A DNA stretch of 64,000 nucleotides from Pectobacterium sp. A5351 (GTDB taxonomy: Bacteria > Pseudomonadota > Gammaproteobacteria > Enterobacterales > Enterobacteriaceae). This document shows, piece after piece, positions 1 to 8,991 of this stretch (the stretch's first letter is position 1; every line of letters begins with the position of its first letter). The notes beneath the pieces were generated by a model. It was not told the origin of the DNA and ran no database searches. It was given only the letters and a program-made list of their open reading frames with translations. The stretch spans positions 744,001 through 808,000 of the forward strand of contig NZ_CP116477.1 in the NCBI RefSeq assembly GCF_028335745.1. The letters run 5' to 3'. A program made the translations under genes and the position numbers.

Positions 1-1096
1 GTATCCCGACTGGAGCCAGCCGTTTTTGCAGATGGGGTTTGTCGCCGCGTACATCATTCTGGCACCGTTTGTTGGACAAATTGCGGATAGCTTCTCCAAA
101 GGGCAGGTGATGATGTTCGCCAATACCCTGAAGCTGGCGGGTGCGCTGCTGATTTGCGTGGGCGGGAACCCGTTTCTGGGGTATACGCTGGTGGGGATTG
201 GCGCGGCTGCGTATTCACCGGCGAAATACGGCATTCTGGGCGAGATCACACGCGGTGGCCAGTTGGTCAAGGCCAATGGGCTGATGGAAGCCTCAACCAT
301 TGCGGCGATCCTGACCGGCTCCGTGGCGGGTGGCGTGCTGGCGGACTGGAACATTTACGGTGCGCTGTCGATTTGCGCGGTGGCGTATGGCGTGGCACTG
401 GGGGCGAATATGCTGATTCCTCGCCTTAAGGCGGCGCGGCCGGGGCAACCGTGGCATCCGGTGCAGATGGCGAGCAGCTTCTTTTCCGCCTGTCGAGTAC
501 TGTGGCGCGATGGCGACGCTCGGCTCTCGCTGATAGGCACCAGCATGTTCTGGGGCGCGGGCGTGACGCTGCGCTTTCTGCTGGTACTGTGGGTGCCCCA
601 TGCGCTTGGGATTACTGACAATGCGACGCCGACGCTGCTTAACGCGATGGTGGCGGTGGGCATCGTGGTGGGAGCCGGCGCGGCTGCGAAGCTGGTGACG
701 CTCGATAGCGTACGGCGCTGCCTGCCTGCGGGCTTCCTCATCGGCGTGGTGGTGGTGATTTTCACGCTTCAGCACAACCTCATGAGCGCCTACTCGCTGC
801 TGATTCTGCTGGGGGCGCTGGGTGGGTTCTTCATTGTTCCGCTGAATGCGCTGTTGCAGGAACGAGGGAAGGCCAGCGTCGGCGCGGGGAATGCGATCGC
901 CGTACAGAATTTGGGTGAGAACGGCGCTATGCTGTTAATGCTTGGGCTCTATTCTCTGGTGGTGAAACTGGGCGTGTCGGTTATCGCTATCGGGATTGGC
1001 TTTGGCGTCCTGTTTGCGCTGGCGATTGCGCTACTGTGGGCATGGTTGATTCTGGCTAAACGCCGCGATCGTTCCCTCGGTGCAGGTAAAGAATAA
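1..1096 (+). CDS. lplT: Lysophospholipid transporter LplT (5' end outside window)
   Basis: Major-facilitator-type inner-membrane protein that flips lysophospholipids into the cytoplasm for re-acylation by Aas. The reading frame is already open at base 2, giving [12 protein letters not shown], which matches an internal stretch of enterobacterial LplT, so roughly the first 40 residues lie upstream of the window. Family segments seen are [19 protein letters not shown] and NALLQERGK, with many hydrophobic helices. The methionine at base 26 is internal and not the start. LplT normally follows aas in an operon; that gene would be off the left edge. Confidence 0.95.
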   Translation, partial: YPDWSQPFLQMGFVAAYIILAPFVGQIADSFSKGQVMMFANTLKLAGALLICVGGNPFLGYTLVGIGAAAYSPAKYGILGEITRGGQLVKANGLMEASTIAAILTGSVAGGVLADWNIYGALSICAVAYGVALGANMLIPRLKAARPGQPWHPVQMASSFFSACRVLWRDGDARLSLIGTSMFWGAGVTLRFLLVLWVPHALGITDNATPTLLNAMVAVGIVVGAGAAAKLVTLDSVRRCLPAGFLIGVVVVIFTLQHNLMSAYSLLILLGALGGFFIVPLNALLQERGKASVGAGNAIAVQNLGENGAMLLMLGLYSLVVKLGVSVIAIGIGFGVLFALAIALLWAWLILAKRRDRSLGAGKE

Positions 1097-1137
1097 ACGT
1101 CTGTGTAATAAACGTATTGTGTAATAAACGTATGGTG
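1091..1137. repeat. Short tandem repeat after lplT
   Basis: Three tandem copies of a 15-16 bp unit, TAATAAACGTATTGTG and close variants, begin in the lplT stop region and run towards elaA. The unit carries TAA in more than one frame, so it ends translation firmly; no other function is evident. Confidence 0.7.
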
Positions 1138-1153
1138 TAAGAGGGAAGGGTGA

Positions 1154-1561
1154 ATGAGTCTGATATGGCATGACTGGGATGTGGCAGACCTTAATGTGTA
1201 TTCATTGCATGACATATTGGCGCTGCGCAGTCAGGTATTTGTGGTTGAGCAAACCTGCCCCTATTTAGATATTGATGGCCGAGACCTGGTGGACGGCAAT
1301 CGCCATATTGCGGCGTACCGTGACGGCAAGCTGGCTGCGTATGCTCGCTTGCTCGCTCCCCATCCGAATAACGATGTGGTGACCATTGGGCGCGTGATTG
1401 TCGCGCCGCATGCCCGAGGGCAACATCTGGGGCATCAACTGATGGAGCACTCGCTGATTGCCTGCGCACGCCACTGGCCGCAAAAGCATCTTTTCCTGTC
1501 CGCGCAGGCTCACCTGCAAGCGTTCTACGGTGCGTGTGGGGGAGTGTTCATTTTTACATAG
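1154..1561 (+). pseudogene. elaA: elaA 5' part, interrupted by the prophage
   Basis: GNAT-family N-acetyltransferase related to E. coli ElaA (about 153 residues). The first 127 codons match the family, including FVVEQTCPYLDIDG, the acetyl-CoA region IGRVIVAPHARGQHLG and SAQAHLQAFYG. After base 1535 the frame runs into prophage DNA and ends with an unrelated tail, CGGVFIFT. The missing C-terminus (AFGFVATGEVYDEDG...) is found in frame at 37200-37277. Rejoining the two parts at the shared TGCGT gives a 151-residue ElaA. The truncated protein lacks the last strand of the fold and is probably inactive. Confidence 0.93.
1531..1535. repeat. Left copy of target-site duplication
   Basis: TGCGT at 1531-1535 is repeated at 37199-37203 on the other side of the prophage, and joining across it restores elaA. 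Mu-family transposition makes 5-bp duplications. If the phage is instead defined as starting with TGT and ending with ACA, the duplication is TGCG with base 1535 shared, so the boundary is uncertain by 1 bp. Confidence 0.8.
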
Positions 1562-1700
1562 CTAAGGGAGAGAGTCTGGGATAGCGCGACGCCTTTAATG
1601 ACGCGGCTTTCGTGGGATTTCAGAGATTTTGCATAGCTCAGAGAAAAATGAGCAAAAGTCGACTTTTTTGTATTTAAAACTGCATAGTTTCGAGCGCCGA
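1535..1700. promoter_or_regulatory. Left-end transposase-binding region
   Basis: A CATAG motif recurs at 1556-1560 (ACATAGCTAAG), 1632-1636 (GCATAGCTCAG) and 1683-1687 (GCATAGTTTCG). The first copy lies about 20 bp from the phage end. The right end has related GCACAG copies on the opposite strand, the nearest also about 20 bp from the terminus. Arrays of transposase sites at both ends are typical of Mu; assignment to protein A is inference. Confidence 0.55.
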
Positions 1701-1732
1701 TTGATCATGTTTAATCGGCATTTAAACCACTA

Positions 1733-2446
1733 TTAAATTGTCCTGCCAAACCACACAACGCGGCCAATGATTGCGAAATCTGCTGGCTGGTTGTTCATAT
1801 CTACTGTAAACGGCTCATACGCTGTATTTGTGCTTGATACCTTCAACAGCCCACCAGGAACACGCTGAACCAATTTAACCAGCAGATGGCCATCTACACG
1901 CAGCACGTAAACCCCCTCTTTGGGGTCTGTGTCAGCACCATTCACGAGGATGTTATCACCGTCATTCAGCGTTCCCTCAAGCGACGAACCGTCCACCGTG
2001 ATTACGAATAGATGATGTGGATCTGCATTGAGGAAGTTCTTTATCCAATACTTGCGAAATGCCATAGAAAACTTTGGCGTTTCTGTTTCGTTCAATGCGC
2101 CATGACCCGCTGCAGCTCTCACGTCATAGCGCGGTATAAATGCAAATTCGTCGATATCAACACTGTTACCTAACACATCCGATGCAGTTGTGTGAGATTT
2201 ACTAGCCATGCGTAACGTATTTTCACCAGTGATCAACCAGTGGGCGCTTGTTGAGAGGCTTTCAGCTAAGCGCAATATGTTGCTTGCGGCTGGCTCCCTT
2301 TCTCCATTCTCCCATGCCTGCATTGTTGATAGTGCAACCCCAACATCTTCCGCTAACGCTGTGCGAGATAGTTTTAGTTCTCCCCGCCGCTCTTTGATTC
2401 GAGTACCAATCGCCTCAGATAACTCATTTTCAGGTTTATTTGTCAT
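1733..2446 (-). CDS. Phage repressor, HTH plus S24 LexA/CI-type peptidase domain
   Basis: Maintains lysogeny by repressing the early promoter. Residues about 11-70 form an HTH_3 DNA-binding domain (LSRTALAEDVGVALSTMQAW). The C-terminal S24 domain has an Ala-Gly cleavage site (A113-G114), nucleophile Ser155 in DGSSLEG and general-base Lys191 in LLVKL. These residues predict RecA-stimulated self-cleavage, hence SOS induction. The start at 2446 (MTNKPENEL) gives 237 residues; a 26-residue upstream extension to 2524 is poorly protein-like. The gene is divergent from ner and the operators overlap its first codons, suggesting autoregulation. Mu's own repressor is of a different type. Confidence 0.92.
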   Translation of the reverse strand: MTNKPENELSEAIGTRIKERRGELKLSRTALAEDVGVALSTMQAWENGEREPAASNILRLAESLSTSAHWLITGENTLRMASKSHTTASDVLGNSVDIDEFAFIPRYDVRAAAGHGALNETETPKFSMAFRKYWIKNFLNADPHHLFVITVDGSSLEGTLNDGDNILVNGADTDPKEGVYVLRVDGHLLVKLVQRVPGGLLKVSSTNTAYEPFTVDMNNQPADFAIIGRVVWFGRTI

Positions 2447-2586
2447 AACATGAAAATCCCGCCTTTCTGTTTTCCAGTTTTTCACCTTTATACAAGTGAA
2501 TGAAAACAATAATAAATAACTCAAAATCAGGTTTTGAGATGATTTATAAACCTGAAAACAAACTTAATGACTCATTTTCAGGTTTA
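2422..2586. promoter_or_regulatory. Repressor/early-promoter operator region
   Basis: An exact 17-bp sequence, ACTCATTTTCAGGTTTA, occurs at 2422-2438 (inside the first codons of the repressor gene) and at 2570-2586. An inverted copy of its core, TAAACCTGAAAA, lies at 2547-2558, and a looser copy (AAAATCAGGTTTTGA) at 2523-2537. The intergenic copies form an inverted repeat between the divergent repressor and ner genes. This is the expected place for lysis/lysogeny operators; binding by the repressor or Ner is inferred. Confidence 0.7.
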
Positions 2587-2641
2587 CATGACTCGATTTT
2601 GATCATATTGTACTTATGAGTTCAGTCTTAGAGGTTATCCC

Positions 2642-2905
2642 ATGAGTACATTAAACGGCGCAAAAAAAAGTCAGACTAATTCTGACTGGCACCGAGCTGA
2701 CATCGTCGCAGCGTTGCATAAGCAAGGATGGTCACTACGTCAATTGTCACTACATCACGGCTATAAAAGCGCTGGCGCTTTAAAAAATGCCCTTGATCGC
2801 CCTTGGCCTAAAGCCGAGCGCATCATTGCTGATGCAATTGGAATCCCACCAGATCAAATATGGCCGACTCGGTATCATAAATCATTTCCAGGTCAATGGA
2901 ACTAG
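2642..2905 (+). CDS. ner: Ner-like negative regulator (Nlp/SfsB family)
   Basis: Small winged-HTH DNA-binding protein of 87 residues. WHRADIVAALHKQGWSLRQLSLHHGY and RPWPKAERIIADAIGIPPDQIWPTRY are typical of Mu Ner and SfsB/Nlp proteins. In Mu, Ner binds between the divergent early and repressor promoters and damps both; the same position here supports that role. SD-like AGAGG (2630-2634) precedes ATG 2642. Its 3' end overlaps the A gene start by 10 bp. Confidence 0.93.
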   Translation: MSTLNGAKKSQTNSDWHRADIVAALHKQGWSLRQLSLHHGYKSAGALKNALDRPWPKAERIIADAIGIPPDQIWPTRYHKSFPGQWN

Positions 2906-4953
2906 CAAATATGAGTAGGACTAACCTGAAATCACACTATACGGCTCAAGAAATTGCCGATATGCGTTTACCGGGTATCCCTGGAACCAGACCTGGTATC
3001 ACAGCTAGAGCAAAAAAATCAGGGTGGCTATCCCGTCCGCGAGTCGGACAAGGTGGTGGTTACGAGTATTCATTGGAGTCAATGTCATCTGATATCCAAA
3101 ACAAGATCCGTGAAAATTACTACAACACTCTACTGCAACAGCAGCCGGTTAAGGCTCCGGTTGTAGCAAAAACCACGGCGTCATCCAGTCAGTTGCTCGA
3201 AATCGTGCGTCAATGCCCTGCGGTTCTCGACCAGAAAACAGCAGAGCTGACGCAAAAGCAGCGCGATATTGCCGACGCCCGCATGGTTCTTGTTGTCGAA
3301 GTGCTGCGTCTGGAAGATACCGGCTTATCGCGTATCAAAGCGATTAACTTTATCTGTGACCGGTCACGCTCCGGCGATCTGCCTGCGCATCTGCAAAAGT
3401 ATGTTGACCTCGCTAATGCGCGAAAAGGCCAGCGTGTCGGTGTCAGCGTCCGAGCGTTGAATCAGTGGGTTGTTGACTATCTGAAAGCGAAAAACAGCGC
3501 TGAACGTCTTGCTCTTTTAGCGCCCGGTCATAAAAAAGCGAAGAAACCAGAGCAGCTTTCATGGGTGCCGATGTTTATGGCGCACTATCGTAACCCTAAC
3601 GGCCCGTCAGTTGCCGAGGCTTATCAAGGGTTCTGCGCCGAATGGCATCAACGCTATGCCGATCAGCCTGCGATGCGTGATGCGGTTCCTTCTGTCCATG
3701 CGGTTTATCGTGCGTTAGACAAAATGCCTCGCATTGTGCGTCAGCGTGGCCGTGTTACCGGTTCTGCCATGACTGCTTTGCAGACTTACGTCAAACGCGA
3801 CTGGTCTGTAATGCCGGTTAACGGTGTATGGATTGGTGACGGTCACAGCATGAAGATGAAGGTTGCACATCCAGACCACGGACGCCCGTTTACGCCAGAG
3901 TTAACACTGGTTATCGATGGCCGTACCCGCTATGTGGTCGGCTGGAGTCTCGCACTGTCAGAAAACACGCTGGCCGTTGCGGATGCACTGCGCCACGGCA
4001 TCGAACGCCACGGCGTACCGCTGCTGTACTACTCCGATAACGGTGCAGGTGAAACCGGGAAAATGCTGGATGCGGATATCACCGGTATCCTGCCACGCCT
4101 CGGTATCGAACACCCGACCGGTATTCCGGGGAACCCGCAAGCACGCGGCATCATCGAACGTCTAAACCGTGAGATACCGGCTCGTATCGCCCGTAAGTTT
4201 GCCACCTATAACGGTAAATCGGCGGACAAAGAAACCGCACGTATCACCAGTCGTGCGATTGATTCTGCCGTGAATGCCCTGAATCAGAATAAGGCGCTCA
4301 ACCCCGTACAACAGTCTGCGATTGCGAAATTGCCGAGTTGGAACCAGTTGATTGATGCCATTGAAGACGAAATCACGGCCTACAACACGCAATATCGGCA
4401 TAGCGAGTTACCGCTGCGTGCTGCGGGTGGGCATTACACCCCAGCTGAGTACCGCGCCGCGCTGCTGGCCGACGCTGAGATTGATCGCCTGTCTGAGGCG
4501 GAGCTGCGCGAAATGTTCCGGCCACAGGTTAAGCGCACCGCGCAGCGTGGCTGGCTATCTATTTTCAACAATCAGTATTTTGCCGAGGAACTGATTCAGG
4601 TTGACGGCGAAGAAGTGCTGGTTGCGTTCGATATTCACGATGCGACGAGTGTAACGGTGCGGCGGCTGGATGGTTCACTCGTCTGTACGGCCATCGTCAA
4701 CGGCAACACCCGCGCCGCATTCCCGGTTGATTACATCGAGAAGGTTCGCAAGGACAGACACTCTCGCCGCATGGCGCTGAATAACCGGAAAGCCGAGGAA
4801 ATCAATGCTGAGCTGAATCCGGCGTTGCCTGGCGAACGGTTTGATTTTGGCAGTTTCATCCCCGCAGAGCGACCGGAACCGGAAGACGAGCCGTATTTCT
4901 TCCTGCAAACCGACCGTGACGAATATTTAAGAAAGAAAGCCGCACAGCGGTAA
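2896..4953 (+). CDS. Mu-type transposase A (DDE recombinase)
   Basis: Catalyses strand transfer for integration and replicative transposition. The N-terminal 75 residues are a Mu-type DNA-binding domain (HYTAQEIADMRLPGIPGT, GWLSRP). The central rve domain carries the DDE triad: Asp315 in WIGDGHSM, Asp381 in YYSDNGAG and Glu421 in GIIERLNRE. A Mu C-terminal beta-barrel follows (about 500-600), then a tail that would contact B. Its 685 residues are close to the 663 of MuA. Translation may start at 2896, overlapping the ner stop, or at ATG 2911. All catalytic residues are present. Confidence 0.96.
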   Translation: MELANMSRTNLKSHYTAQEIADMRLPGIPGTRPGITARAKKSGWLSRPRVGQGGGYEYSLESMSSDIQNKIRENYYNTLLQQQPVKAPVVAKTTASSSQLLEIVRQCPAVLDQKTAELTQKQRDIADARMVLVVEVLRLEDTGLSRIKAINFICDRSRSGDLPAHLQKYVDLANARKGQRVGVSVRALNQWVVDYLKAKNSAERLALLAPGHKKAKKPEQLSWVPMFMAHYRNPNGPSVAEAYQGFCAEWHQRYADQPAMRDAVPSVHAVYRALDKMPRIVRQRGRVTGSAMTALQTYVKRDWSVMPVNGVWIGDGHSMKMKVAHPDHGRPFTPELTLVIDGRTRYVVGWSLALSENTLAVADALRHGIERHGVPLLYYSDNGAGETGKMLDADITGILPRLGIEHPTGIPGNPQARGIIERLNREIPARIARKFATYNGKSADKETARITSRAIDSAVNALNQNKALNPVQQSAIAKLPSWNQLIDAIEDEITAYNTQYRHSELPLRAAGGHYTPAEYRAALLADAEIDRLSEAELREMFRPQVKRTAQRGWLSIFNNQYFAEELIQVDGEEVLVAFDIHDATSVTVRRLDGSLVCTAIVNGNTRAAFPVDYIEKVRKDRHSRRMALNNRKAEEINAELNPALPGERFDFGSFIPAERPEPEDEPYFFLQTDRDEYLRKKAAQR

Positions 4954-4969
4954 ATACAGAGAGGCTGAT

Positions 4970-5863
4970 ATGAGTTTACAGGCTGAATTAAATGAACTGA
5001 TTGCCCGTAAGGGCTGGTCGCAGGCGCAAGCGGCGCGTGCGATTGGTAAAAGTCCGGCGGTCATTAACCAGTATTTGCAGGGCAAATACAACGGTGATGT
5101 AGACGGCATTAATGAACTGATCGAGGGATTCATTGCGCGTGAGCGTGAAAAGGACAAAGGCCAGCGCATTACTGCTGAGTACGTCAAAACGATGACATCC
5201 GCACGCGGTATCGAAGTGATTCGCATGGCGCATCTGGACGGTGATATCAATGTGATTTACGGCGAGGCCGGGCTGGGTAAAACAATGATGTTGCGGGAAT
5301 ACGCTGCACGTCATCGTGACGCGATCCTGATTGAAGCCGACCCCGGCTATACCGCCCGCGTTGTGCTGGAAGAGCTGTGCAGCCGCCTCGGCCTCAGCAA
5401 GCGCGGCAATATGCACGAACTGAGCGAGGCGTGCATCACAGCACTGCGTGAATCAGGTCGTATTGTGATGATCGACGAGGCGGAAAACCTGCCGTATCGC
5501 GCCCTTGAAACGCTGCGTCGCATTCATGATAAAGCGGGGATCGGGCTGGTGCTGGCCGGAATGCCGCGCCTGATTATCAACCTGAAAGGAAAGCGTGGTG
5601 AATACCGGCAGTTATACAGCCGTGTAGGGTTTGCCCTGTTCATCGGTGATGTACTGCCCGAGGACGATATCAACATTATCGCTACGCATATGCTGCCTGA
5701 TGCGCAGAACGGCGACATAGCCGAGGCGCTCTTCAAGGCGTGCCGTGGTAATGCCCGCCGTTTGTTCAAACTGGTGCGAGGCGTTAGTCGCCACAGCGCT
5801 ATTAGCGGCAATGCCATTAGCGCTGGCGCGGTACGCAAATTTGCAGAAATGCTGATTAGTTAA
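4970..5863 (+). CDS. Mu-type transposition protein B (AAA+ ATPase)
   Basis: DNA-binding ATPase that captures target DNA, activates transposase A and gives target immunity. An N-terminal HTH (WSQAQAARAIGKSPAVINQYL, 16-36) is followed by an AAA core with Walker A GEAGLGKT (98-105) and Walker B RIVMIDEAE (about 164-172). It lies 16 bp after A with AGAGAGG as SD. The 297 residues compare with 312 in Mu B. Confidence 0.95.
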   Translation: MSLQAELNELIARKGWSQAQAARAIGKSPAVINQYLQGKYNGDVDGINELIEGFIAREREKDKGQRITAEYVKTMTSARGIEVIRMAHLDGDINVIYGEAGLGKTMMLREYAARHRDAILIEADPGYTARVVLEELCSRLGLSKRGNMHELSEACITALRESGRIVMIDEAENLPYRALETLRRIHDKAGIGLVLAGMPRLIINLKGKRGEYRQLYSRVGFALFIGDVLPEDDINIIATHMLPDAQNGDIAEALFKACRGNARRLFKLVRGVSRHSAISGNAISAGAVRKFAEMLIS

Positions 5864-5877
5864 TTAGCGAGGTATTT

Positions 5878-6114
5878 ATGGTGTGCAAGTTGCCAATTAA
5901 TAATCCCGAATTAATGAAACCTATTAATCGATTAATTCGTTCAGGTATTAACGTCGTCAATGTGAATTTAAATTTTAAACGTCCTGTTATTGAAGTTGAC
6001 CGCCCGTTTAAAGCGTGGGAGGCCGGAGCGGTGGACATTACTGAAACCCGTAACGGCGTGCAGCAGATTGTAAAAATGACGCGCTGGCGTGGCGCTCACA
6101 TTATCTGGAGGTAG
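5878..6114 (+). CDS. Hypothetical early phage protein
   Basis: 78 residues, family not recognised. It follows B with GAGG upstream of ATG and runs into the next gene, so it is probably translated in the early operon. The C-terminal half (VDITETRNGVQQIVKMTRWRGAHIIWR) is basic. In Mu this position holds the kil and semi-essential early genes. Confidence 0.7.
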   Translation: MVCKLPINNPELMKPINRLIRSGINVVNVNLNFKRPVIEVDRPFKAWEAGAVDITETRNGVQQIVKMTRWRGAHIIWR

Positions 6115-6117
6115 TTG

Positions 6118-6321
6118 ATGGCGAAAGTCATTGTGTATTTTCATGACCGTCCGAACGGGTTGGCGGTTGATTGCAAAGTCGTACCTGAGCCTGGCGATAG
6201 CGAACTGGCACAGCGTGCTGCTGAAAAAGTTGGTGCGGGTCTGGCTGGGCATGTGCTGGCAAAAGTTGAAGCGGTAGTAAAAAAATCCAAATCACGTAAG
6301 GGGAAAGTCAATGTCCATTAA
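6118..6321 (+). CDS. Hypothetical early phage protein
   Basis: 67 residues starting at ATG 6118, preceded by TGGAGG; a TTG one codon earlier is also in frame. MAKVIVYFHDRPNGLAVDCKV looks like a beta-rich N-terminus; the end is lysine-rich (KKSKSRKGK). The 3' end overlaps the DUF3164 gene by 11 bp. No function recognised. Confidence 0.7.
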   Translation: MAKVIVYFHDRPNGLAVDCKVVPEPGDSELAQRAAEKVGAGLAGHVLAKVEAVVKKSKSRKGKVNVH

Positions 6322-6949
6322 AAACAAGCAGTTTACCGAAGAGAAAGCCCCGGAGGGGTACTGGGTTGATGCAAAAGGTGTATTAACACCGGAACATCTG
6401 ATTAAGCCGATTGATATTGCGCGTGACGGGCTGGTCGAGGAAATCGTTACTCGCGCATTGGCCGTCAATAAAGCTATCGCTGATTTTAAAGCGACTGGCT
6501 TCACAGATATTGCTGCGTTCGTGGCGCTATCTGGGGACGAATACGGCGTTAACCTGGGCGGGAAAAAAGGCAACGTAACACTACCTAGTTACGACGGCCG
6601 TTACAAAATCCAGCGGGCTATGCAAGACCGCATCGCGTTTGATGAACGCCTGCAAGCCGCTAAAGCGTTGATTGATGAGTGTCTGGCGGATTGGGTTGAA
6701 GGGGCGCGACCAGAGATTCACGCGATTATTAGCCGTGCGTTTCAGACGGAAAAAGAAGGTGAAGTCAATACGGGTGCGGTGTTGGCATTACGTCGCCATA
6801 ACATTGAAGACCCGCGCTGGCAAAAGGCGATGGATGCGATTAGCGAGGCGGTTCAGGTTGTTGGTAGCCGTTCTTATATTCGTGTCTACAGGCGTGTCGG
6901 CGATTCTGACCAGTACCAGTCTATTTCGCTCGATATTGCGGGGGTGTGA
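6311..6949 (+). CDS. DUF3164 family phage protein
   Basis: 212 residues of the DUF3164 type found in the early region of many Mu-like phages (APEGYWVDAKG, YDGRYKIQRAMQDRIAFDERLQAAK). Helical and charged; the biochemical role is unknown. Overlapping start and stop with the previous gene indicates translational coupling in the early operon. Confidence 0.85.
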   Translation: MSIKNKQFTEEKAPEGYWVDAKGVLTPEHLIKPIDIARDGLVEEIVTRALAVNKAIADFKATGFTDIAAFVALSGDEYGVNLGGKKGNVTLPSYDGRYKIQRAMQDRIAFDERLQAAKALIDECLADWVEGARPEIHAIISRAFQTEKEGEVNTGAVLALRRHNIEDPRWQKAMDAISEAVQVVGSRSYIRVYRRVGDSDQYQSISLDIAGV

Positions 6950-6950
6950 C

Positions 6951-7139
6951 GTGAACGCAGGCGAGTTTAATAAAAAGCATAAAGTTGGGGCGGCGTTTTT
7001 TCATCGCGCACCTCCTTTACGCGCAGGGCGTATGGTTAAAACTGTCGATATTGCGCGTGACTTTAATTGCGGGGCGATTGTTGAAATTAATCTGGAGTCT
7101 TATTTCGTCAAGATTAATACGTTAAAACCAGCAAGCTGA
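6951..7139 (+). CDS. Small hypothetical early protein
   Basis: 62 residues from GTG 6951, one base after the DUF3164 stop (GGGGGTGTGACGTG). NKKHKVGAAFFHRAPPLRAGRMVKTVDIARDF suggests a small beta protein. Unrecognised. A 70-bp gap with a possible hairpin (GGCGTAAACCCGCC) separates it from the next gene. Confidence 0.6.
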   Translation: MNAGEFNKKHKVGAAFFHRAPPLRAGRMVKTVDIARDFNCGAIVEINLESYFVKINTLKPAS

Positions 7140-7221
7140 TTTAAACCGAAATTAAAACATCTTTAAAAATGGCGTAAACCCGCCAGGGGCGCGCTTACGC
7201 CAAAATCAGGAGAATTGAATT

Positions 7222-7674
7222 ATGTCAGATAAACAAGATATGCAGGTGAAATGCACACGTTGCAGAAATACGCATATGAAATCTCAGCGTGTAGATAAAT
7301 GGAATAAAGCGTTCTGCGGTCATGAATCCACATGTCCGCGCTGTGGTGGAAAAAGTTTTTACGATATGACGCCGCAGTTTGCGTGGTGTTGGGCGAGCGG
7401 CTTGATTGAAATTGGCGATGTTTCACCGGCTGATGAGTCAGGAGCCATTCTGATTGCCCGTGGGCCTAAGTATGCATTAAAGGGCTTTCTTGATGTTGTT
7501 GCCCGTCATGGGAAAGGAGCCAGTGACGGAAAATTACTGGTTCCCGGCGTGCCAGAGGCTCCCGATGGGAACGCGGCTATTGAGGCCTTAGAAGCATTTC
7601 TGAAGTGGTGCGAACCCAATAAAACCGCGAAGCGTGATGGCATTACGATTGTTTTGGGCGAGAGGGCTAGCTAA
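7222..7674 (+). CDS. Zinc-ribbon early phage protein
   Basis: 150 residues. Two Cys pairs near the N-terminus (CTRCRNTH and CPRCGGKSF, with another Cys between) form a probable zinc ribbon. The rest (GPKYALKGFLDVVARHGKGA) is compact and basic. Good SD (CAGGAG). It overlaps the next start at ATGG. Function unknown; nucleic-acid binding is inferred from the zinc ribbon. Confidence 0.78.
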   Translation: MSDKQDMQVKCTRCRNTHMKSQRVDKWNKAFCGHESTCPRCGGKSFYDMTPQFAWCWASGLIEIGDVSPADESGAILIARGPKYALKGFLDVVARHGKGASDGKLLVPGVPEAPDGNAAIEALEAFLKWCEPNKTAKRDGITIVLGERAS

Positions 7675-7889
7675 TGGCGACCGTTAACAGTTGTGAGTAC
7701 CTGGAGAACGGCGCAAAGCGCCTTTACCACCTGAACGATGGCACGCTCGTAAAAGAGCGTCCAGCACTGCCTGGGAAGTCCCGTTTTGAGTTTTACGACG
7801 CACGCGGCAATCGTATTTACAAGCCTGCTGTGTTGCGGGAAATGAAACAGGCCATTGAACGTCATAAAAAAATCTGGAGAGTTTCATGA
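7674..7889 (+). CDS. Hypothetical early phage protein
   Basis: 71 residues in an overlapping chain of genes: its start shares bases with the upstream stop and its end overlaps the next gene by 4 bp. Basic, mixed composition (YLENGAKRLYHLNDGTLVKERPALPG). Not recognised. Confidence 0.7.
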   Translation: MATVNSCEYLENGAKRLYHLNDGTLVKERPALPGKSRFEFYDARGNRIYKPAVLREMKQAIERHKKIWRVS

Positions 7890-8335
7890 GTAATGTTCGC
7901 GCTAATTTACATCTGTTGGATAGCTTTATTGCTCATAACCCTGATTTGGGTGATCGGTGGCTGGATTTGCTGGTTAATTGCCGCGATGAGCTGCTTGAGC
8001 TACGCCAGCAAAGCCCTAACCCTGACCAGCAGGCGCTCGGTCATGTTGGTAATCAGTCTGTGGGCTGCTTCATCAATCGATATGAATGTGATGGTGATAC
8101 CGAAACCCTCGCGTTAACCCTGCACCACTCTTTAGATGATCAAGCTCTTGAGCAGGATGTCACGCTGGCTTCACATTGCGGCCGCTGGCAGGTCGCAATC
8201 ACCCTTGATGAATTCTCAGATACAGAAACTGCGGCAGGCGCACTGCTTAAACTCTCTGAATATTTTCTGCGCGTAGGTCTGGCTGCGCGGGTTGATGCTG
8301 TTACAGAACAACGACTGGAGGCGCTGACAGAATGA
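7886..8335 (+). CDS. Hypothetical early phage protein
   Basis: 149 acidic residues, coupled by 4-bp overlaps on both sides. The N-terminal part is helical (LHLLDSFIAHNPDLGDRWLDLLVNCRDELLEL), followed by a beta-rich middle. No family recognised. Confidence 0.7.
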   Translation: MSNVRANLHLLDSFIAHNPDLGDRWLDLLVNCRDELLELRQQSPNPDQQALGHVGNQSVGCFINRYECDGDTETLALTLHHSLDDQALEQDVTLASHCGRWQVAITLDEFSDTETAAGALLKLSEYFLRVGLAARVDAVTEQRLEALTE

Positions 8336-8991
8336 AATCCTATGATAATACTCAACTCAGCAATGCTGAGTTAGATGGAATACTATCCGGTTCTGTTGAG
8401 GGTGTTTACCCAACAACTCACGAAACACTGATGGCCCGTGAGCTTATATCACTCCGCGCACAAGTGGCAAAGCTTGCAAGGCAAGAACCATTTATGCACG
8501 GAATCGCAAACCCAGATGGTGATGCGTATTTTGACGAATGCTGTGTCGGTGATGCGGGTTTGATGAGCGATGAAGTGGCAAGACTAAATGACGATCTGGA
8601 AGGTGGCGAGCCGCTTTATTCCGTTGTTGAGCTGTTTCGTCGCCCCGTTCTGCCAACTGTGCTGAATAAAGATGTGGCTAGTGCGATGAAGGACGTTATA
8701 GCGGAGCGTGAGCGCCAGATAAATGCAGAGGGTTGGACTCCAGAACATGATGATGAGCATTCTATGGGTGAATTAGCCCTGGCAGGGTCTTGCTATGCCT
8801 ACGCTGCTGGGTGTTTGTTTCCTGGTGCTGGACTCGGTTATCACGAATGGCCGTCGTTAAAATTCTGGCTGTGGGGTGAAGAGTGTTGGAAGCCCACTAA
8901 CCCGCGCCGCGACTTAGTGAAAGCTGGTGCTCTGATTCTTGCAGAAATCGAACGCCTTGATCGGGCAGAAGCTAAGGCTGGTGACGCATGA
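8332..8991 (+). CDS. Phage protein with MazG-like/dNTP-pyrophosphohydrolase-type C-terminus
   Basis: 219 residues. The C-terminal half (AMKDVIAERERQINAEGWTP, EHDDEHSMGELALAGSCYA, PRRDLVKAGALILAEIERLDR) has the ERxxQ...EHDD...GEL pattern of phage proteins usually annotated as MazG-like or dATP/dGTP pyrophosphohydrolase-like. The acidic and histidine residues could bind metal. The N-terminal 110 residues look like an Ea22-type variable segment. Domain identity is from memory of the motif; activity is inferred. Confidence 0.7.
   Translation: MKSYDNTQLSNAELDGILSGSVEGVYPTTHETLMARELISLRAQVAKLARQEPFMHGIANPDGDAYFDECCVGDAGLMSDEVARLNDDLEGGEPLYSVVELFRRPVLPTVLNKDVASAMKDVIAERERQINAEGWTPEHDDEHSMGELALAGSCYAYAAGCLFPGAGLGYHEWPSLKFWLWGEECWKPTNPRRDLVKAGALILAEIERLDRAEAKAGDA

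Noticed and set aside
293..775. Minus-strand ORF in lplT
   Set aside because: Antisense shadow of a well-conserved transporter, with odd His/Arg composition.
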